This document shows, piece after piece, positions 1 through 11,725 of a stretch of 64,000 nt of DNA. The DNA is from Bombyx mori (taxonomy: Eukaryota; Arthropoda; Insecta; Lepidoptera; Bombycidae): contig NC_085128.1 of the NCBI RefSeq assembly GCF_030269925.1, positions 11,224,501-11,288,500 of the forward strand. The letters run 5' to 3'. The translations under genes and the position numbers were made by a program. Within the stretch, counting starts at the first letter, position 1. The number at the start of each line of letters is the position of its first letter. The notes beneath the pieces are model-generated. The model ran no database searches, had not been told where the DNA came from, and saw only the letters and a list, made by a program, of their open reading frames with translations.

Positions 1-2305
1 ACTTAAATCTAATTAGGATTAATTTGAAATATAATATTATTCCGCTGAAATAGTTAAGCGCTTGGCTTTCATTTAAACTTTCCATTTCAGCAGTAAAATG
101 TTTAAAGACTAATTATCTTCTACATCTTCTGTGAGTCTGTCTGATAACAGAAATAAATGCTTTTGAATTAAATGAAATATTTATATTTTTATCGATAACA
201 ACCAACAGTACATCCCTATAGGAAGTGCACCCCGTTGTGCCGGGGCTGCTCACGACAATCGTGACGGCAGCCAGTCTTGGCTTTACACCTCGAATACATT
301 ATCCACAGGATTAATCTTGCCTTGAAATATTAAGCCTTCACGTTTCAACATCACGAAATACAATTGAAATTTGGTGTCCATTTGAGTGAAACAAAACTGA
401 TTTTTTTGAAGTAAAATTTACTAAACATCTAAAAATATAAATGAATCTTCTTGATTATCTAGTAATACTATTTTTTGTTTGTACACACAACTATGTTTTA
501 CCAATCACATAATAATATGTAAAATTGTTTCTGATATTGTTGTTTAATATCGTAATAAAGAATTTCGATAATTTGGAATCTTCACTAAATATTTCAAATT
601 GAATCAACATGAATGAAGTGTATGAAAATCCAGCTCTGAAGTATTTTATGTTGTACGGTTTTATCATCTTTGTGATTGATTGTTAAATTTGGAATTCGAA
701 ATAAACTGTTTTTTAAGATTGGAACATTCTTTGTTTAATGCCTAAGTGAATTGACAGGCGAGAAAGCGATTTTTATTATTGACAGATTATTAGCCGTGTG
801 AATCATGTTTTATTTAACGTTAGTTAACCATAGCTCCTACCTATACTATTTTAAAAAAGCTTATCAGATTCTTTCCATTGTCCTTTCAAATTACAATTCC
901 ATGTAATTGCTGCTTACCAAACAGTTCCTAGGAAATATTCAATATTTCTGTGATACCAATATGCTCATTGTTTTGCATCGTGGAATTGCAATTAAGAGTT
1001 ATGTCCAACAAAGGGATCGTGAATAATGGAAATATATATGTAAGTGTGTCAGCTACAACAGGTTTGGATTAAACAGTAATTGCCGTGTTTGTCACAATTT
1101 CAACGTTCTGAATCAGACGTACGTTCGGTGCATCTCATGGATCATTATTATTTTCATTTTATAGGCTTTAATTATTCGTCATTATCAAATATGTAGTGAG
1201 ATAAAAGATAATTGTAATATGTGAAAGCAACGTTGATTAAAAGCATTATTTGGTTATAATTTTAAAATTAAGGGCTTTATGTTTGCATTGAAATTGAAAC
1301 TAAAATTTGTATCCTGCATAGTTTTAGGAATATAATATGGTTGTTTAGAAATTGTCAATATAGTGGCATTAGCCGGTGATCTTTAACAATGCCTTACTAC
1401 TTATTTCAATTTAGGAGGACGTAGAGGAAGTTAGATAGACCAATGCGATCAAGATATAAGTGCGAAGGGCTTCTTCTTCTTAATGCTTTTATGCGTGGTG
1501 GAGAAAGCATGCCCTCTTATCATTCTGCAAATGTAGTGTAGGCATGAGTTTTACGATCAGCCGTCTGTTTGACGTCAACCCTTCTTGGATTATATCTTCA
1601 GGAGTATATATTTCTATAATAATGAGCCATAGGAAGCTACTTTTCTCTTTCTGCTTTTGGCGATTCATTTACTTAATCCGTTTTCTGTTTTTAGGATTTG
1701 AACTTTCTTATTATAAATTTAAACTGAAAATTTAGATTTTCAAATGTAAAAAAGATAAAAATATCAAATTTTATTAGTTTTTCTCTATTTTCATAATTAC
1801 TAATTTCATTATGACTGCTAAGGGTATTTATTGTTTTGAGTATATAGCTAGAGTTTTAATTTTTTCAGTTTCTAAGTTAAATTACCTACTGTTGTTGAGT
1901 AATTATTGGACCTAACAACGACAATGCTGACTTGAAATTAGAGGGTGAACTGACCATTTTTTGCTGTAATAAACAGTAAAATAAAGCAAAAAACACCTTC
2001 ATGGGTCAATTAATTAGGTTAGTTCATTGCGTGTGTATAAAGCTTGAATAAGGTAATGGCGTCATTACCTCGGCTGCCTAATGCATTAGTTAGATCGTAA
2101 ATTAAGTAGTATTTTTTTAGACGGATTTTTAATTTTGATGTCTTTGGTCACGTATTGTGTTTTGTATAAATAACAACTTATTTTCATAATGACTTTTGTT
2201 TTGGTTAAAACGGAATCAGATTTTTATTTGGATATTGCATTATTTTGTTTTGAAATGAAGAAATATACGAAGATTAAATTAATGCTGAAATGAAATATAG
2301 ACCAG
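1..2305. other. AT-rich unique sequence, no gene seen
   Basis: No recognisable coding domain, RNA gene or repeat family was found in this stretch. The longest open frame (1544-1735, 63 codons) is AT-rich, rich in Phe/Ile/Leu, and looks like chance. Confidence 0.5.
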
Positions 2306-2552
2306 GTTTTTTTTATTGCTTAGTTGGGTGGACGAGCTCACAGCCCACTTGGTGTTAAATGGTTACTGGATCCCATAGACATCTACAACGTAACTGCGCC
2401 ACTCACATTGAGATATAAGTTCTAAGGTCTCAAGTATAGTTACAACGGCTGCCCTGCCCTTCAAACCGAAACGCATTACTGCTTCACGGCAAAAATAGGT
2501 AGGGTGGTGGTAGCTACCCGCGCCGACTCTCAAGAGGTCCTACCACCAGTAA
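2306..2552 (-). repeat. Bm1 SINE, 5'-truncated
   Basis: The plus strand opens with a T-run followed by ATTGCTTAG and ends with TCCTACCACCAGTAA, which is the reverse complement of the Bm1 body. The copy lacks the tRNA-like head present in the full-length copy at 10,083. Bm1 is a short interspersed element transcribed by RNA polymerase III and copied by LINE enzymes. Several substitutions from the other copies suggest moderate age. Confidence 0.9.
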
Positions 2553-3607
2553 TAAAAGGTTTGTTCTACTTGTAGCAAAAATTTCCCTTATTCGTTCTTG
2601 GGTGTACTTTTCCTTTTTCTCTTTATATATCATATATACAACATAATGATATACGTAGTATTTTGTAACAATCATCATTTCGACTAGGATCATTAACACA
2701 ATCTTAATCTTTTCCAAAACAAATAGACAGCTGCAAACAAATGCAGAACAAAATTAGATCCAGCGGTTGCTCCCACTAATGAAATTCAGCTGAAAAGCGA
2801 CTGAAGCCCAAATGTTAAACATGTTTCGCATTAACCTAACGTCAATGGCTTTGCGGTGACGTAACATCCAACTTAGATTGAACTGTGACAGTTTAGACTC
2901 CACGAAACACCAAAACACAATTACGGAGAGGCAGAATGCAGACACTTGACACTAGTGCGCGCCACGAAGATATTTGTACTCGCAGTTTGTTGAATTCAAC
3001 TTGCAGTTGTGTAGATTATTAGAGACGATCCCATCTTAGGCATATTGTTGCATCACACCACATCATCATTTCTAGAGAATTTGGTTTCCTGTATCTGAAT
3101 GCCACGCGGTCATTTTGGACATGACCAGATGGTTCTAGAACTTTTATCGGATTTTTGAGAGGTAAGCGAGATTTGAAAAGAGTTCTCAGGAGTAGACAGC
3201 TAGCCTGTGCCAATGGTATTGCCAGTGATATCCACAGTAGGTAGTGATCACTTAAGATAAGTCAGAAGGTTAGCTTGTTTATTGGGTATTGTTATCAACT
3301 GAGTTCCTGACAGCGTAAAGAAAAAAAAATACAAAATAAAGCTAGACGTGCTCAATGCCGGTTGTTCCATTATTTTTTGGTTAAGCTTATTTATTTTAGA
3401 TATTTTTACGTAAATGTATGGATACTTTTAAATCTAAATATATCAATGAAAAAAACTCAGTTTGTGCTAAAAATAAAACTGTTCTTTATATTCATTTATT
3501 GTGTGCAAATAAACAATATGCACACAATAAATGAGTGTTTTTTTGGTGTTTACTCCTTTAGAATCGATTTACATATATAGGCCCGGGGTATGAAAATTAT
3601 GGGGACC
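2553..3607. other. Unique sequence, no gene seen
   Basis: Short open frames on the minus strand (2754-2945 and 3019-3213) carry no recognisable domain. The base composition is slightly richer in G+C from 2,750 to 3,250 than in the surrounding DNA, but nothing identifiable is present. Confidence 0.4.
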
Positions 3608-3610
3608 AAA

Positions 3611-3770
3611 ATCGTACTAGCATGTCACACGAAATGCGTTATGCGCCTGATTGGCTCCTGATTGCGTGATGCGTGCGCGCGCCAATCAAAATCGTACTAG
3701 CATGTCACACGAAATGCGTTATGCGCCTGATTGGCTCCTGATTGCGTGATGCGTGCGCGCGCCAATCAGG
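3611..3770. repeat. 80-bp tandem duplication with CCAAT boxes
   Basis: Two nearly identical 80-bp units lie head to tail, 3611-3690 and 3691-3770, each starting ATCGTACTAGCATG. Each unit carries TGATTGGCTCC and GCCAATCA, that is, CCAAT-type motifs in both orientations, next to a CG-rich GCGTGCGCGCGC run. The two units differ essentially only at the last bases. CCAAT boxes are bound by NF-Y in animal promoters; a promoter role here is inference. Confidence 0.85.
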
Positions 3771-3870
3771 AGCCAACGCGCGGCCGCGTTATCGCAGGTG
3801 ACGCCGGGCTGCTGCGCCGGCAGTCCGCCACAAAGCCTCGTACTGATCGCGCGTTTCTCTCATTATTGTA
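3741..3870. promoter_or_regulatory. Candidate CpG-rich promoter patch
   Basis: A G+C- and CpG-rich patch stands out from the AT-rich surroundings. It includes the second CCAAT-bearing unit, GGAGCCAACGCGCGGCCGCG, and further CG-rich sequence to about 3845. It is followed by a T-rich, unstructured leader-like stretch. It lies about 1.7 kb upstream of a possible small two-exon gene (5541-6308). It could equally be the edge of a mobile element; no TATA box or start site could be fixed. Confidence 0.3.
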
Positions 3871-4331
3871 TTTTCATATATTTGTTAGTCGTTTGTTTTG
3901 TGTCTCGTTAATTTGTTAATAATCTGTAGTGTATCGTGTTGTCGTAATATAGAACTATTTCTCGTATTGTTTTGTTTAATTTTTTATATCCAGTAAACTC
4001 CAGTCGTGCGTCGGAGCGGACACACACACTTTTTTTTTAAATTGCAGTACGTATTAAATTTGTGTTATCGAAAGTACTGATTTATTTGAAACTTCTTTGT
4101 TCTCTTTGTGACAATGACAGCTGTGCGAGTATTAATAGCGTATTTATAGGTCGTTGAAAGAATGCCGTGTCAGCCAGGGGGGTGCAACTCCCATACAAAG
4201 GAAAAGAACATTCAACTAGCGTCATCTTTAGGAACCGGCGAGGTCATTTTTGAAACGTTTTGGCCTTAATGAACTAATAAACTCACTAGATGGCAGATAC
4301 GAGTTCTGACTCAATAAAAAAGGTTAGCGTA

Positions 4332-5268
4332 CTTTGAAGCAGTGCTTCCACTTTTAGGGAATTCTCCCTTTTTTAGGGAAAAATAGCTGATATTTTGGAT
4401 GATAAAGACAATTTAAAAAATACCAGGATTTAGGATATTTCGGGGTAAAAAGCAAAGCCTATACTAGTAACTGTTGTGAATTTTAAAATAAACGATAATT
4501 AAAGTAAAACAATGAACATTTTATTTTATGGAGAGAGAATGACATTAAGTCGAGTTGACAAGTAAAAGAATAAAACAGAGTTGTGTATAAAAACTATAAA
4601 GAAGGTTTGATTCAACAGTAACCCTCTAGTAAAGTAAATCATAGATTAAGCCACTGCTTTTTTCTTAGGGATTCCCCAGAATCCCAATAAGTATAATCCG
4701 CCAAACTTTTATTTACCTATTTTCGTTGATGTCACCAGAACTTACTTGTATTGTAATATACAGGTACTTCATGTACCATGAAAGATTATCATGGTAATTT
4801 CATTTACGAAAACCTTGTAATTGTCATTTCACTTTTGCTAGCAGTTCCTTCTTCAAAGACTGAGGTGAAAAGATTATTCAGTGTTCTCAAATGTAAAAAC
4901 TGACAAAAGAAACAGGCTTTCTAATGAAACCCTGAACGGCTTGCTTCATAGAAAGTTCCCAACTTTGCCAGCAAACAATTGCTCAATTTTAGAACCGAAC
5001 AGTGTTAGGTTGCGTGCAGCAAAAGAATATAAAAGCAATGCGTCGACTTCCTTGAAAATTCTAAACCTATAGATCTATGATCTTCTGGGGGCGTTTATAT
5101 TATATATACCTACATTAAATAATATGCTGTGGTTTATTTTCTGTATTTTATTTATGCTTTCTATATAAAGGATTTATGAAAGTTGTCTAGGAAATTTTAG
5201 GGATAAATTCAAAAGAAACTAGGGTAAAATGTGTTAAAAAAAACGTAAGTGGAAACACTGCTTTGAAG
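4332..5268. mobile_element. Deleted hAT-type DNA transposon with 8-bp TSD
   Basis: The element runs 4340-5260 (921 bp). It begins CAGTGCTTCCACTT and ends with the inverted form of CAGTGTTTCCACTT, giving a 14-bp terminal inverted repeat with one mismatch. Both sides carry the 8-bp direct repeat CTTTGAAG (4332-4339 and 5261-5268). An 8-bp duplication and a CAGTG start are hallmarks of the hAT superfamily. The interior has lost most of the transposase, keeping only a C-terminal scrap. The copy cannot move without an outside transposase. Confidence 0.88.
4826..5071 (+). pseudogene. hAT transposase C-terminal remnant
   Basis: Two overlapping frames give the hAT dimerisation region: one reads SSKTEVKRLFSVLK and the next reads KTDKRNRLSNETLNGLLH, resembling the conserved 'V-E-R-x-F-S ... 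K-x-R-N-R-L' end of hAT transposases. The frame changes near 4895, so it is broken. It sits inside the element bounded by 4340 and 5260 and is oriented with the plus strand. The DDE catalytic core and zinc finger are absent. Confidence 0.75.
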
Positions 5269-5540
5269 TTTTCAAAATTCCAGGGCCGTAAAACAATCTC
5301 AAAAAAAAAAAAAGTTTTCAAAATGTCGTAACGATTTAATTTTTTAAATCGTTTTTTTTGGTCTTGGTGTGAGTTATTTTACGTTGTAGTATTAATTTAG
5401 AGCATCTTTTAACTTTATGAGAATATTAGACGATTAGACATTGAGAAACTCTGTTTTGAATTCTCTTTAGACATAACTTGGTTCCAATACTTTTTTCTTC
5501 GTTAGCGTTTCGTAAGCCTAACTATTTTCGTTTCTTACAG

Positions 5541-6308
5541 AAAGTTTATTATTAAAAATCAGCATGCCTCGAAGATCGAAAATGAAATGCTATTTCGGAT
5601 GCCTTGATAACGGTGAGTTTACACTATTTTCCCGGTATATTATTTGCTAACAGAATTATTATTCATAATATAATTAAATGAATTAGCACCAACTAATGGT
5701 CCTTCCTATTTCTGCTGCCTAGCTATCATATATGTTAAGTTTGATCAAAACAGTCGGTGTTAAGTCTCGTACTATCACACACACACCTCAGATAATAAAA
5801 TTGTCTCGAGTGGGTGGAAGTATTTATGTTTTGCAACTCAGCGTATTATATGCTTATTGTCAAGTGGGCCCGAACTAGTTTTTTGGAATGATCAATCAGT
5901 CATGCTTTCCTGTTTAAATAAAATATAGCACAATTGATCTCACATCCAAAGTTAGATGATGGCATTCACATTTTGTTTCCTGGTGTTTGATAACCAAGTT
6001 ACACCAAGTGGCCTGTGACCACGTTCATCCTTCTACCCAATATAAAATAATGTTTTTATTTTTGTAGACAAAGGTTTGATAATGACAAAATTTTATGGAA
6101 AAATTATAAGGAGCACTAAAATGTCTGAAACATGAAAAGATTGATGCACTATATTTGAACCAGAACGTGTTATGTAATATATTAATTTGTAAGTATGATT
6201 ACATTAACACTAAATTTTTCATGGTCGTATTTTTTCAATATTTGTTACATACTTAAGATACTTTGTTTCTCCGTTTCAGAAGAGAAACTGATTCAGCAAG
6301 GAATGTGA
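5541..6308 (+). CDS. Possible small two-exon gene, 25-aa peptide
   Basis: An acceptor-like TTTCTTACAG ends at 5540. ATG at 5564 opens a frame reading MPRRSKMKCYFGCLDN, followed at 5613 by the strong donor GTGAGT. A second acceptor, TTTCTCCGTTTCAG, ends at 6279. Splicing 5612 to 6280 keeps the frame and adds nine codons (EEKLIQQGM) before TGA at 6306. The C-x3-C near a Met-Pro start is faintly like the opening of a THAP zinc finger, but the rest of that domain is missing. It may be a real micro-peptide gene, a first exon of a larger gene, or chance. No expression evidence is available. Confidence 0.3.
5938..6050 (+). repeat. Decayed Bm1 SINE tail
   Basis: The stretch TTACACCAAGTGGCCTGTGA ... 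CCCAATATAAAATAAT is alignable by eye to the Bm1 3' end (TAACACCAGGTGGGCTGTGA ... AGCAATAAAA). It is heavily diverged and lies inside the proposed intron of the small gene. Confidence 0.5.
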
Positions 6309-6742
6309 ACTCACAAGGGATCTTAATTTTTTTTAAATATGTTTATAATTTATAAATTAATAATTGAAATAGTTCATAAGAACTAAATTGATGCCAATTT
6401 TGTTTTAAAATAGGTTGTTTAGTTCTTATAGTTATACTATTACGTTTGAATAGTTGTAATTAGTAAGTTAGTAATATATGAAAATACTGATATAAATTTT
6501 TGTAAATGAGCTTTTGTAAATTCTACGAGAAGATGATTTTAATTAATGATCAAAAGTCAACGATCTTCAAAAGCATTATTTGCAATTATTTAGATTAACT
6601 GTGGAATATATTTGCTAAGTTGTGTTTTCTGTATTAGCAGATATAAATGAAAATGCCTAAACATGATTATGTTTCTTACATTTTCATTATGTGAAATCAA
6701 TATGCTTGTGACTGAGTATATTAATAATTTATTAAAACTTAA
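6309..6742. other. AT-rich flank, no gene seen
   Basis: This is AT-rich DNA downstream of the proposed second exon. No clear AATAAA poly(A) signal is seen close to the TGA, which weakens the gene model. Confidence 0.4.
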
Positions 6743-6850
6743 GTGATAGACAGCAACCCCTATGACACTGCTGAAGTTTATAAGCACTGGTGACCACTTA
6801 TCATGAGCCGGGTTGTGTGCTCGTCTGCTATTGAGTGCAATAAAAATTTT
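6743..6850 (+). repeat. Diverged LINE 3' tail
   Basis: The sequence GTGATAGACAGCAACCCC ... GCTCGTCTGCTATTGAG with a following AATAAAA matches, with many changes, the LINE tail seen at 13,769-13,860 (GTGGTAGGCAGCGGCTTGG ... GCTCGTCTGCCTA). It is a 5'-truncated fragment. Confidence 0.6.
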
Positions 6851-7827
6851 CGAGACCCTTTCTATTATTTAGATGTAATATTAATGTACATTTAATTTGG
6901 ATTAAAAGATAAATTTACATTTTATGTTTGCATGTGTATGTTTATAATTCATTTGCATGTAACGAACATCAGTTTCTTTTGTAACAAAATGCAAACTAAT
7001 GGTTTGTAATGAATGTAATTAACTTTAAGATGATTTTCTTTCAATCTGCTGTTTGTTTCATCTAGTATTACCAAAGCTAAAGCATCAGAAACGTCAGAAT
7101 AGAAATAATTTAGATAAAGAATAAAAGTATAACTATTGTAATCATGTCTAAGATTACTATAAGTGTCATTAAGTACAAACTATCAATATTTAAGAGTACT
7201 TTAAATCATCATTACATTTTTTTAATTTTTTTTGTTTTTTTTTTGTTTTTCAAATCATGTAACAAAACGTTTGTGCAGAACAAAATGTCACATGTTATGA
7301 ACATGATTGTGGGTTAATCGTTTCTTAAATTTCTAAATGTTTATAAGAATGCTAAGAATAATTTAGTATTCACTTTAGTGTGTGTATTATCTCTACAATG
7401 CTAGTTTAAATGACAATTATTGTATGACGAAGCATAGGTAGTATTTATAGATGTAATATTTTCATACAAGGTCATGATCTGTCACGATTAACTTTAAGCA
7501 AGAACTGCTATCATTAAGAAACAAATTTATTAAATTTAATTCAAATTGTCTACTATGTTTATAATGGAAAGCTGACATGTTTATATTTCGCACAAATGAC
7601 TTAATTGACATTGAATGATTTGATTATCTAGACTTAATTAACTTTTAGATAACTTTCGATTTAATGTTAATAAGTACGCTAGTAGGATTAATCTAGAGGA
7701 GTTATTGTTATTCGAAGTTTTATACAATTGTACGTTCATACAATCTTTTAACCGAAAATTGTTTGTAATATAGGGAAATTAAATAGCTTACAGAGAATTA
7801 CAGCTTTTTATTTTAAAAAACTGTTTT
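6851..7827. other. AT-rich unique sequence, no gene seen
   Basis: Very AT-rich DNA with homopolymer T-runs around 7220-7250. Nothing recognisable is present on either strand. Confidence 0.5.
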
Positions 7828-7950
7828 CTCTCTGTATGAAAAGATCTTATCGATTAGAATGCTGAACACAATCAAACATTCCTTAATATCGCATAAGTAC
7901 TACCGGGAATTCCAGCGATTCTAAACGATAAGATTTTTTCATAAAGAGAG
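7828..7950. repeat. Near-perfect 33-bp inverted repeat (foldback)
   Basis: Arms at 7828-7860 and 7918-7950 are reverse complements at 30 of 33 positions and enclose a 57-nt loop whose ends (GCTGAA / TTCCAGC) extend the pairing. Arm 1 begins CTCTCTGTATGAAAAG. It may be a small MITE-like foldback or, as RNA, a long hairpin of the size of an insect microRNA precursor. Nothing in the sequence decides between these. Confidence 0.75.
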
Positions 7951-8944
7951 TTATTAAAAATATTAAAATTACTAAAAAAGCCACCTGGTGGGGGGTAGGG
8001 AGACTAATAATCGACCGTAGCGACGCCTGCTGGACCGGGCTTTAACTAAAGCAAAAATAAAAATGAGAGTCGCGCATCTATCTCTAATATATTAAGTGTA
8101 TTCTCTAATATATTAAGTGTATAATCTATGGTGTCAGCTAAAGTGTTACCTTGAAGAGTAAGAGTACTCTTATTACTCACGAACACAATTAGGTATTGGT
8201 GATTATGACAATGACATAGAGAGATATACACATAGAAAGATTACCGATTAGCTCTTAAATACTAAAAATACAGCCACTAGATAGGAGTTTCTTAATTAAA
8301 GGAGAAGCAAAGCTGAGTAATTTCAAGAACGGTCTATTTCAATGATGGTTTTATTACAGGAGAAGACACAACCCCGATGATTCACGCATTAGCAATTTCC
8401 ATTGCATTGCTAGGATGCTAAGGAATATTACATCTTTGATTACATACAAATTAAAATATTAACGGCACATTTAATGAAAGTCACTTGAAAATGAAATTTA
8501 CCTTCAAAATACTCGTTTAATATTTTATATTTATTTGAAAAACTATACCGCATAGTAAAATAATATATTTGAATTATATGGTAATGATTTATGGAAGCCA
8601 ATAGATCTTTGGTTACAGAGTAGAAAGGATTTAGGCGGCACCCGCTGGGAAATTTAGCTACGACCGCGGGGTTCACGTCAATCCTGAATCTCGTCCATTT
8701 TGCGGTGCTTAAACGTAAAACTATTTACAATTATCGATAAATGGATTTATTCTTTATTACTTTTTTTATATACACGAGGTGAAATCAGTTTTTTTATCAT
8801 CTTATTTTAAATGCAAACGAATTTGATTATCTCAACAGGTTAGGCTAACTTAAAATTAGCTTTCAGTGCATTAGGAATTTGAATTAAAAATATATAATTT
8901 CCTTTGTTGTATTACTCTTGTCAGAACGATCGTCATTCAGTATC
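7951..8944. other. Unique sequence with a short tandem repeat
   Basis: No gene is recognisable. A ~20-bp unit (CTCTAATATATTAAGTGTAT) is repeated twice between 8082 and 8122. A T-run follows at 8760. Confidence 0.5.
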
Positions 8945-8978
8945 ATTGCTGTGGGCAGATGCTATGCGCCTCACGAGC

Positions 8979-9016
8979 AATCGGAGCTGAAATAGCCTCT
9001 CAAGGCTATCAGCAAA
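8979..9016 (+). repeat. Short CR1/jockey-like LINE 3' end
   Basis: The stretch ends with CTGAAATAGCCTCTCAAGGC, TATCAGC, and AGGTAGG followed by an A-run. This is the terminal part of the LINE tail that appears in reverse at 12,571 and 17,178. Only the last ~40 bp is kept. Confidence 0.75.
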
Positions 9017-10082
9017 GGTAGGAAAAAAAACCTACTTCGCCCGATTTGTGGTGAACCTGGTATACTAAAATTAAATGGTATGGCAAATATTCTACCTTTC
9101 CGTAAAGTGTGCCCTTCTAAAATAAAGATTCTGTTTAGTATTTTACATATTAAAATGTATGATCGAAGTACAATCAGAACAATCATATTAAAAAACCATA
9201 ACTAAGGATAGCGAGAGCTAAAATATAGCATACTTATTTAATTCGATATTTTCTCCGGAAACATAGATAAAAAGTTTTTTGAACTAGTAACATTATAGCT
9301 ATAAAGAGATTATTCGAGAAAAAAGAACGAAATTCAACTCCCAACTGCCAGTTTCAAAAAGTCATTCCGTTGTTTCCTGTAAAAATTTATAAAAGTTTAC
9401 CCCGCAAAATTGCGCGACTTTCAAGAACTAACTCAATCACAACGGTGGGTGGGTGACGACTGCCAATAAAAACTTATCTTTCTGTTCACTTTTGAACATT
9501 ATATTTTTTTATTTTCTTTTTTAATATAAAATGAGACTAGCGATAGATTTTGAAAACGGAACACACAGGTTTTTGTAATTCGTATAAATGTTAAGATACA
9601 GGTATACGCAATAAGTAGGGGAATAATTACACATATTTTGTAATTTTACTAAGAACCGGTCATGAAATTAAATAATAAAAAAATTGTAACCGCGTTCATA
9701 GCTTTATTCAATTACGCTAGTAATTCGCTGTGGTTATGTTACATGGTTTATTATAAAATTCATTTTCAAACACTTATTTAAGTCCACTTAGATGAAATTG
9801 CGGGCACAGCTAGCGGTTAATATAAAATAAATATTAGGATTAGCCTAGTTTTAATAATGTGTATATGTGTGGGTGTATTTCGCACATTTAGCGATAGTTA
9901 CAGTGGAGCGTTTTAGTGTTTCACTTTATATCAGTATAAGCTGGTTTTTACATGAAACCAATTGATTATGTCCACCGCTAAATCAATTTATAAATATAGC
10001 TATTTATTAAAACGACGCACGTTCCAACTGTTGACAGTAATGGTACTATTATACTAAACTAGACACACAGACAGACAAGTCG
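9017..10082. other. AT-rich unique sequence, no gene seen
   Basis: No coding domain, RNA gene or repeat family could be recognised on either strand. Confidence 0.5.
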
Positions 10083-10512
10083 TCGTGGACTAAAGGATAA
10101 GACGTCCGGTGCATTCATATTGAACGATGCACCAGTGTTCGAATCTCAGGCGGGTACCAATTTTTGTAATGAGATACGTATTCAACAAATGTTCACGATT
10201 GACTTCCACGGTGAAGGAATAGCATCGTGTATAAAAATCAAACCCGAAAAATTGTAATTTGCGTAATTAATGGTGGTCGGACCTCTTGTGAGTCCGCGCG
10301 GGTAGGTACCACCACCCTGCCCATTTCTAACGTGAAGCAGTAATGCGTTTCGGTTTGAAGGGTGGGGCAGCCATTGTAACTATACTTGAGACCTTAGAAC
10401 TTATATCTCAAGGTGGGTGGCGCATTTACGTTGTAGATGTCTATGGGCTCCAGTAACCACTTAACACCAGGTGGGCTTTGAGCTCGCCACCCATTCTAGC
10501 AATAAAAAAAAA
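10083..10512 (+). repeat. Full-length Bm1 SINE with tRNA-like head
   Basis: The copy begins with a tRNA-related head: an A-box-like GGACTAAAGGATAAGACG at 10,087 and a B-box-like GTGTTCGAATC near 10,135, spaced as in RNA polymerase III internal promoters. A linker (AAATGTTCACGATTGACTTC) joins the head to the body beginning GGTGGTCGGACCTCTTGTGA. It ends AAGCAATAAAAAAAAA-like at 10,512. The head is absent from most other copies in the window, which are truncated at the linker/body boundary. Confidence 0.93.
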
Positions 10513-10731
10513 TCTACAAGGTATTAAAGTCCAAAACCGGATAACTGGAAAAGATTGGATAAGCGAAGCTTGAATGCACATAATACAAACTGTAATAACA
10601 ATCAAATTAGCAAACAATCAAATGTCCGCCTCGTTGATCGATTGGCCAGCAATACGAGACCTCGAGGTACGGGATCCATTTTTGATCGGGTTCTTGTTCT
10701 TGGCATTTTTGAGTATAATTACTGTATATAT

Positions 10732-10978
10732 TTACTGGTGGTAGGACCTCTTGTGAGTCCGCGCGGGTAGGTACCACCACCCGGCCTGTTTCTAACGTGA
10801 AGCAGTAATGCGTTTCGGTTTGAAGGGTGAGGCAACCATTGTAACTATACTTGAGACCTTAGAACTTATATCTCAAGGTGGGTGGCGCATTTAGGTTCTA
10901 GATGTCTATGGGCTCCAGTAACCACTTAACATCAGGTGGGCTTTGAGCTCGTCCACCCATCTAAGCAACAAAAAAAAG
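10732..10978 (+). repeat. Bm1 SINE, body only
   Basis: The body runs from ACTGGTGGTAGGACCTCTTG to CTAAGCAACAAAAAAAA. It lies 220 bp downstream of, and in the same orientation as, the full-length copy, but starts at the body, so it is a separate 5'-truncated insertion and not a tandem copy of the whole element. Confidence 0.92.
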
Positions 10979-11399
10979 AAGGAAATCCGAGTGCTGGTGA
11001 GCTATTGAGTTTTTTGTGATCACATTTTTTTGCATTTGTGCCATACTCTCTTTCCAATAAAATTATAGGACGTAAGGGTTGATAATGCATTTAAATTTAA
11101 TAGTCCCCGCTAGATCGTAGGACCCTAGATTGATTTGATTTTTTTCACCACAAGGAAGGGTTATTTGGTTTTAAGTTATAAGTAATGTGAATTCCTCAAT
11201 CCAAGAAAACAAAATGCTGATTCAATTATAATGTATAAAGATTACGCAATTAAAATTAGTTCATTTATGCCTCGTTGATAACTACTGCTCTAATATTCGT
11301 GGTGATAGGAAATTACGCCGGCACTCGTAGCGGTTTGGACAGGATTATCCTGTATAATACTGAATGATTGATTGTCACAATGTTGTAATGTCTCACGGA
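10979..11399. other. Unique sequence, no gene seen
   Basis: AT-rich sequence without recognisable features. Confidence 0.4.
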
Positions 11400-11725
11400 T
11401 ATGCTGTATAGGTATATATCTTATACCTTTAAACGAGCAATTCTTGTATATTAATATATATATATATGTATATAATCTGAATCTCGGAAACGGCTCAAAC
11501 GATTTTCATAAAATTCAGTATACAGGGGATTTCGGGGGCCATAAATCGATCTAGCTACGATTTATTTTCAGAAAATGTTGTTTTATTCGTGTTCCCGATA
11601 TCTACTGGCGAATAATAATACTGTTTTTCTTAATTGAGGGCCACTAACCAAGATGACGTAATCAAAAAAAAAACCAAGCAAAGCTCGGTCATCGTCTATA
11701 TAAATTATTTGCGTTAGATTTTCAC
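11400..11725. repeat. Dispersed arthropod-type repeat
   Basis: The core AATCTCGGAAACGGCTC...ACGATTTTCAT...GATTTCGGGGG followed by ATCGATCTAGCTA, a TA-rich block before it, and AAGCAAAGCTCGGTCATCGT at the end is an arrangement I recognise from repeats in many insect genomes. The family name is uncertain; a non-autonomous Helitron-like or LINE-derived origin is possible. Confidence 0.5.

Noticed and set aside
10083..10160. Functional tRNA gene
   Set aside because: A and B boxes are present, but there is no complete cloverleaf; it is the tRNA-derived head of a SINE.
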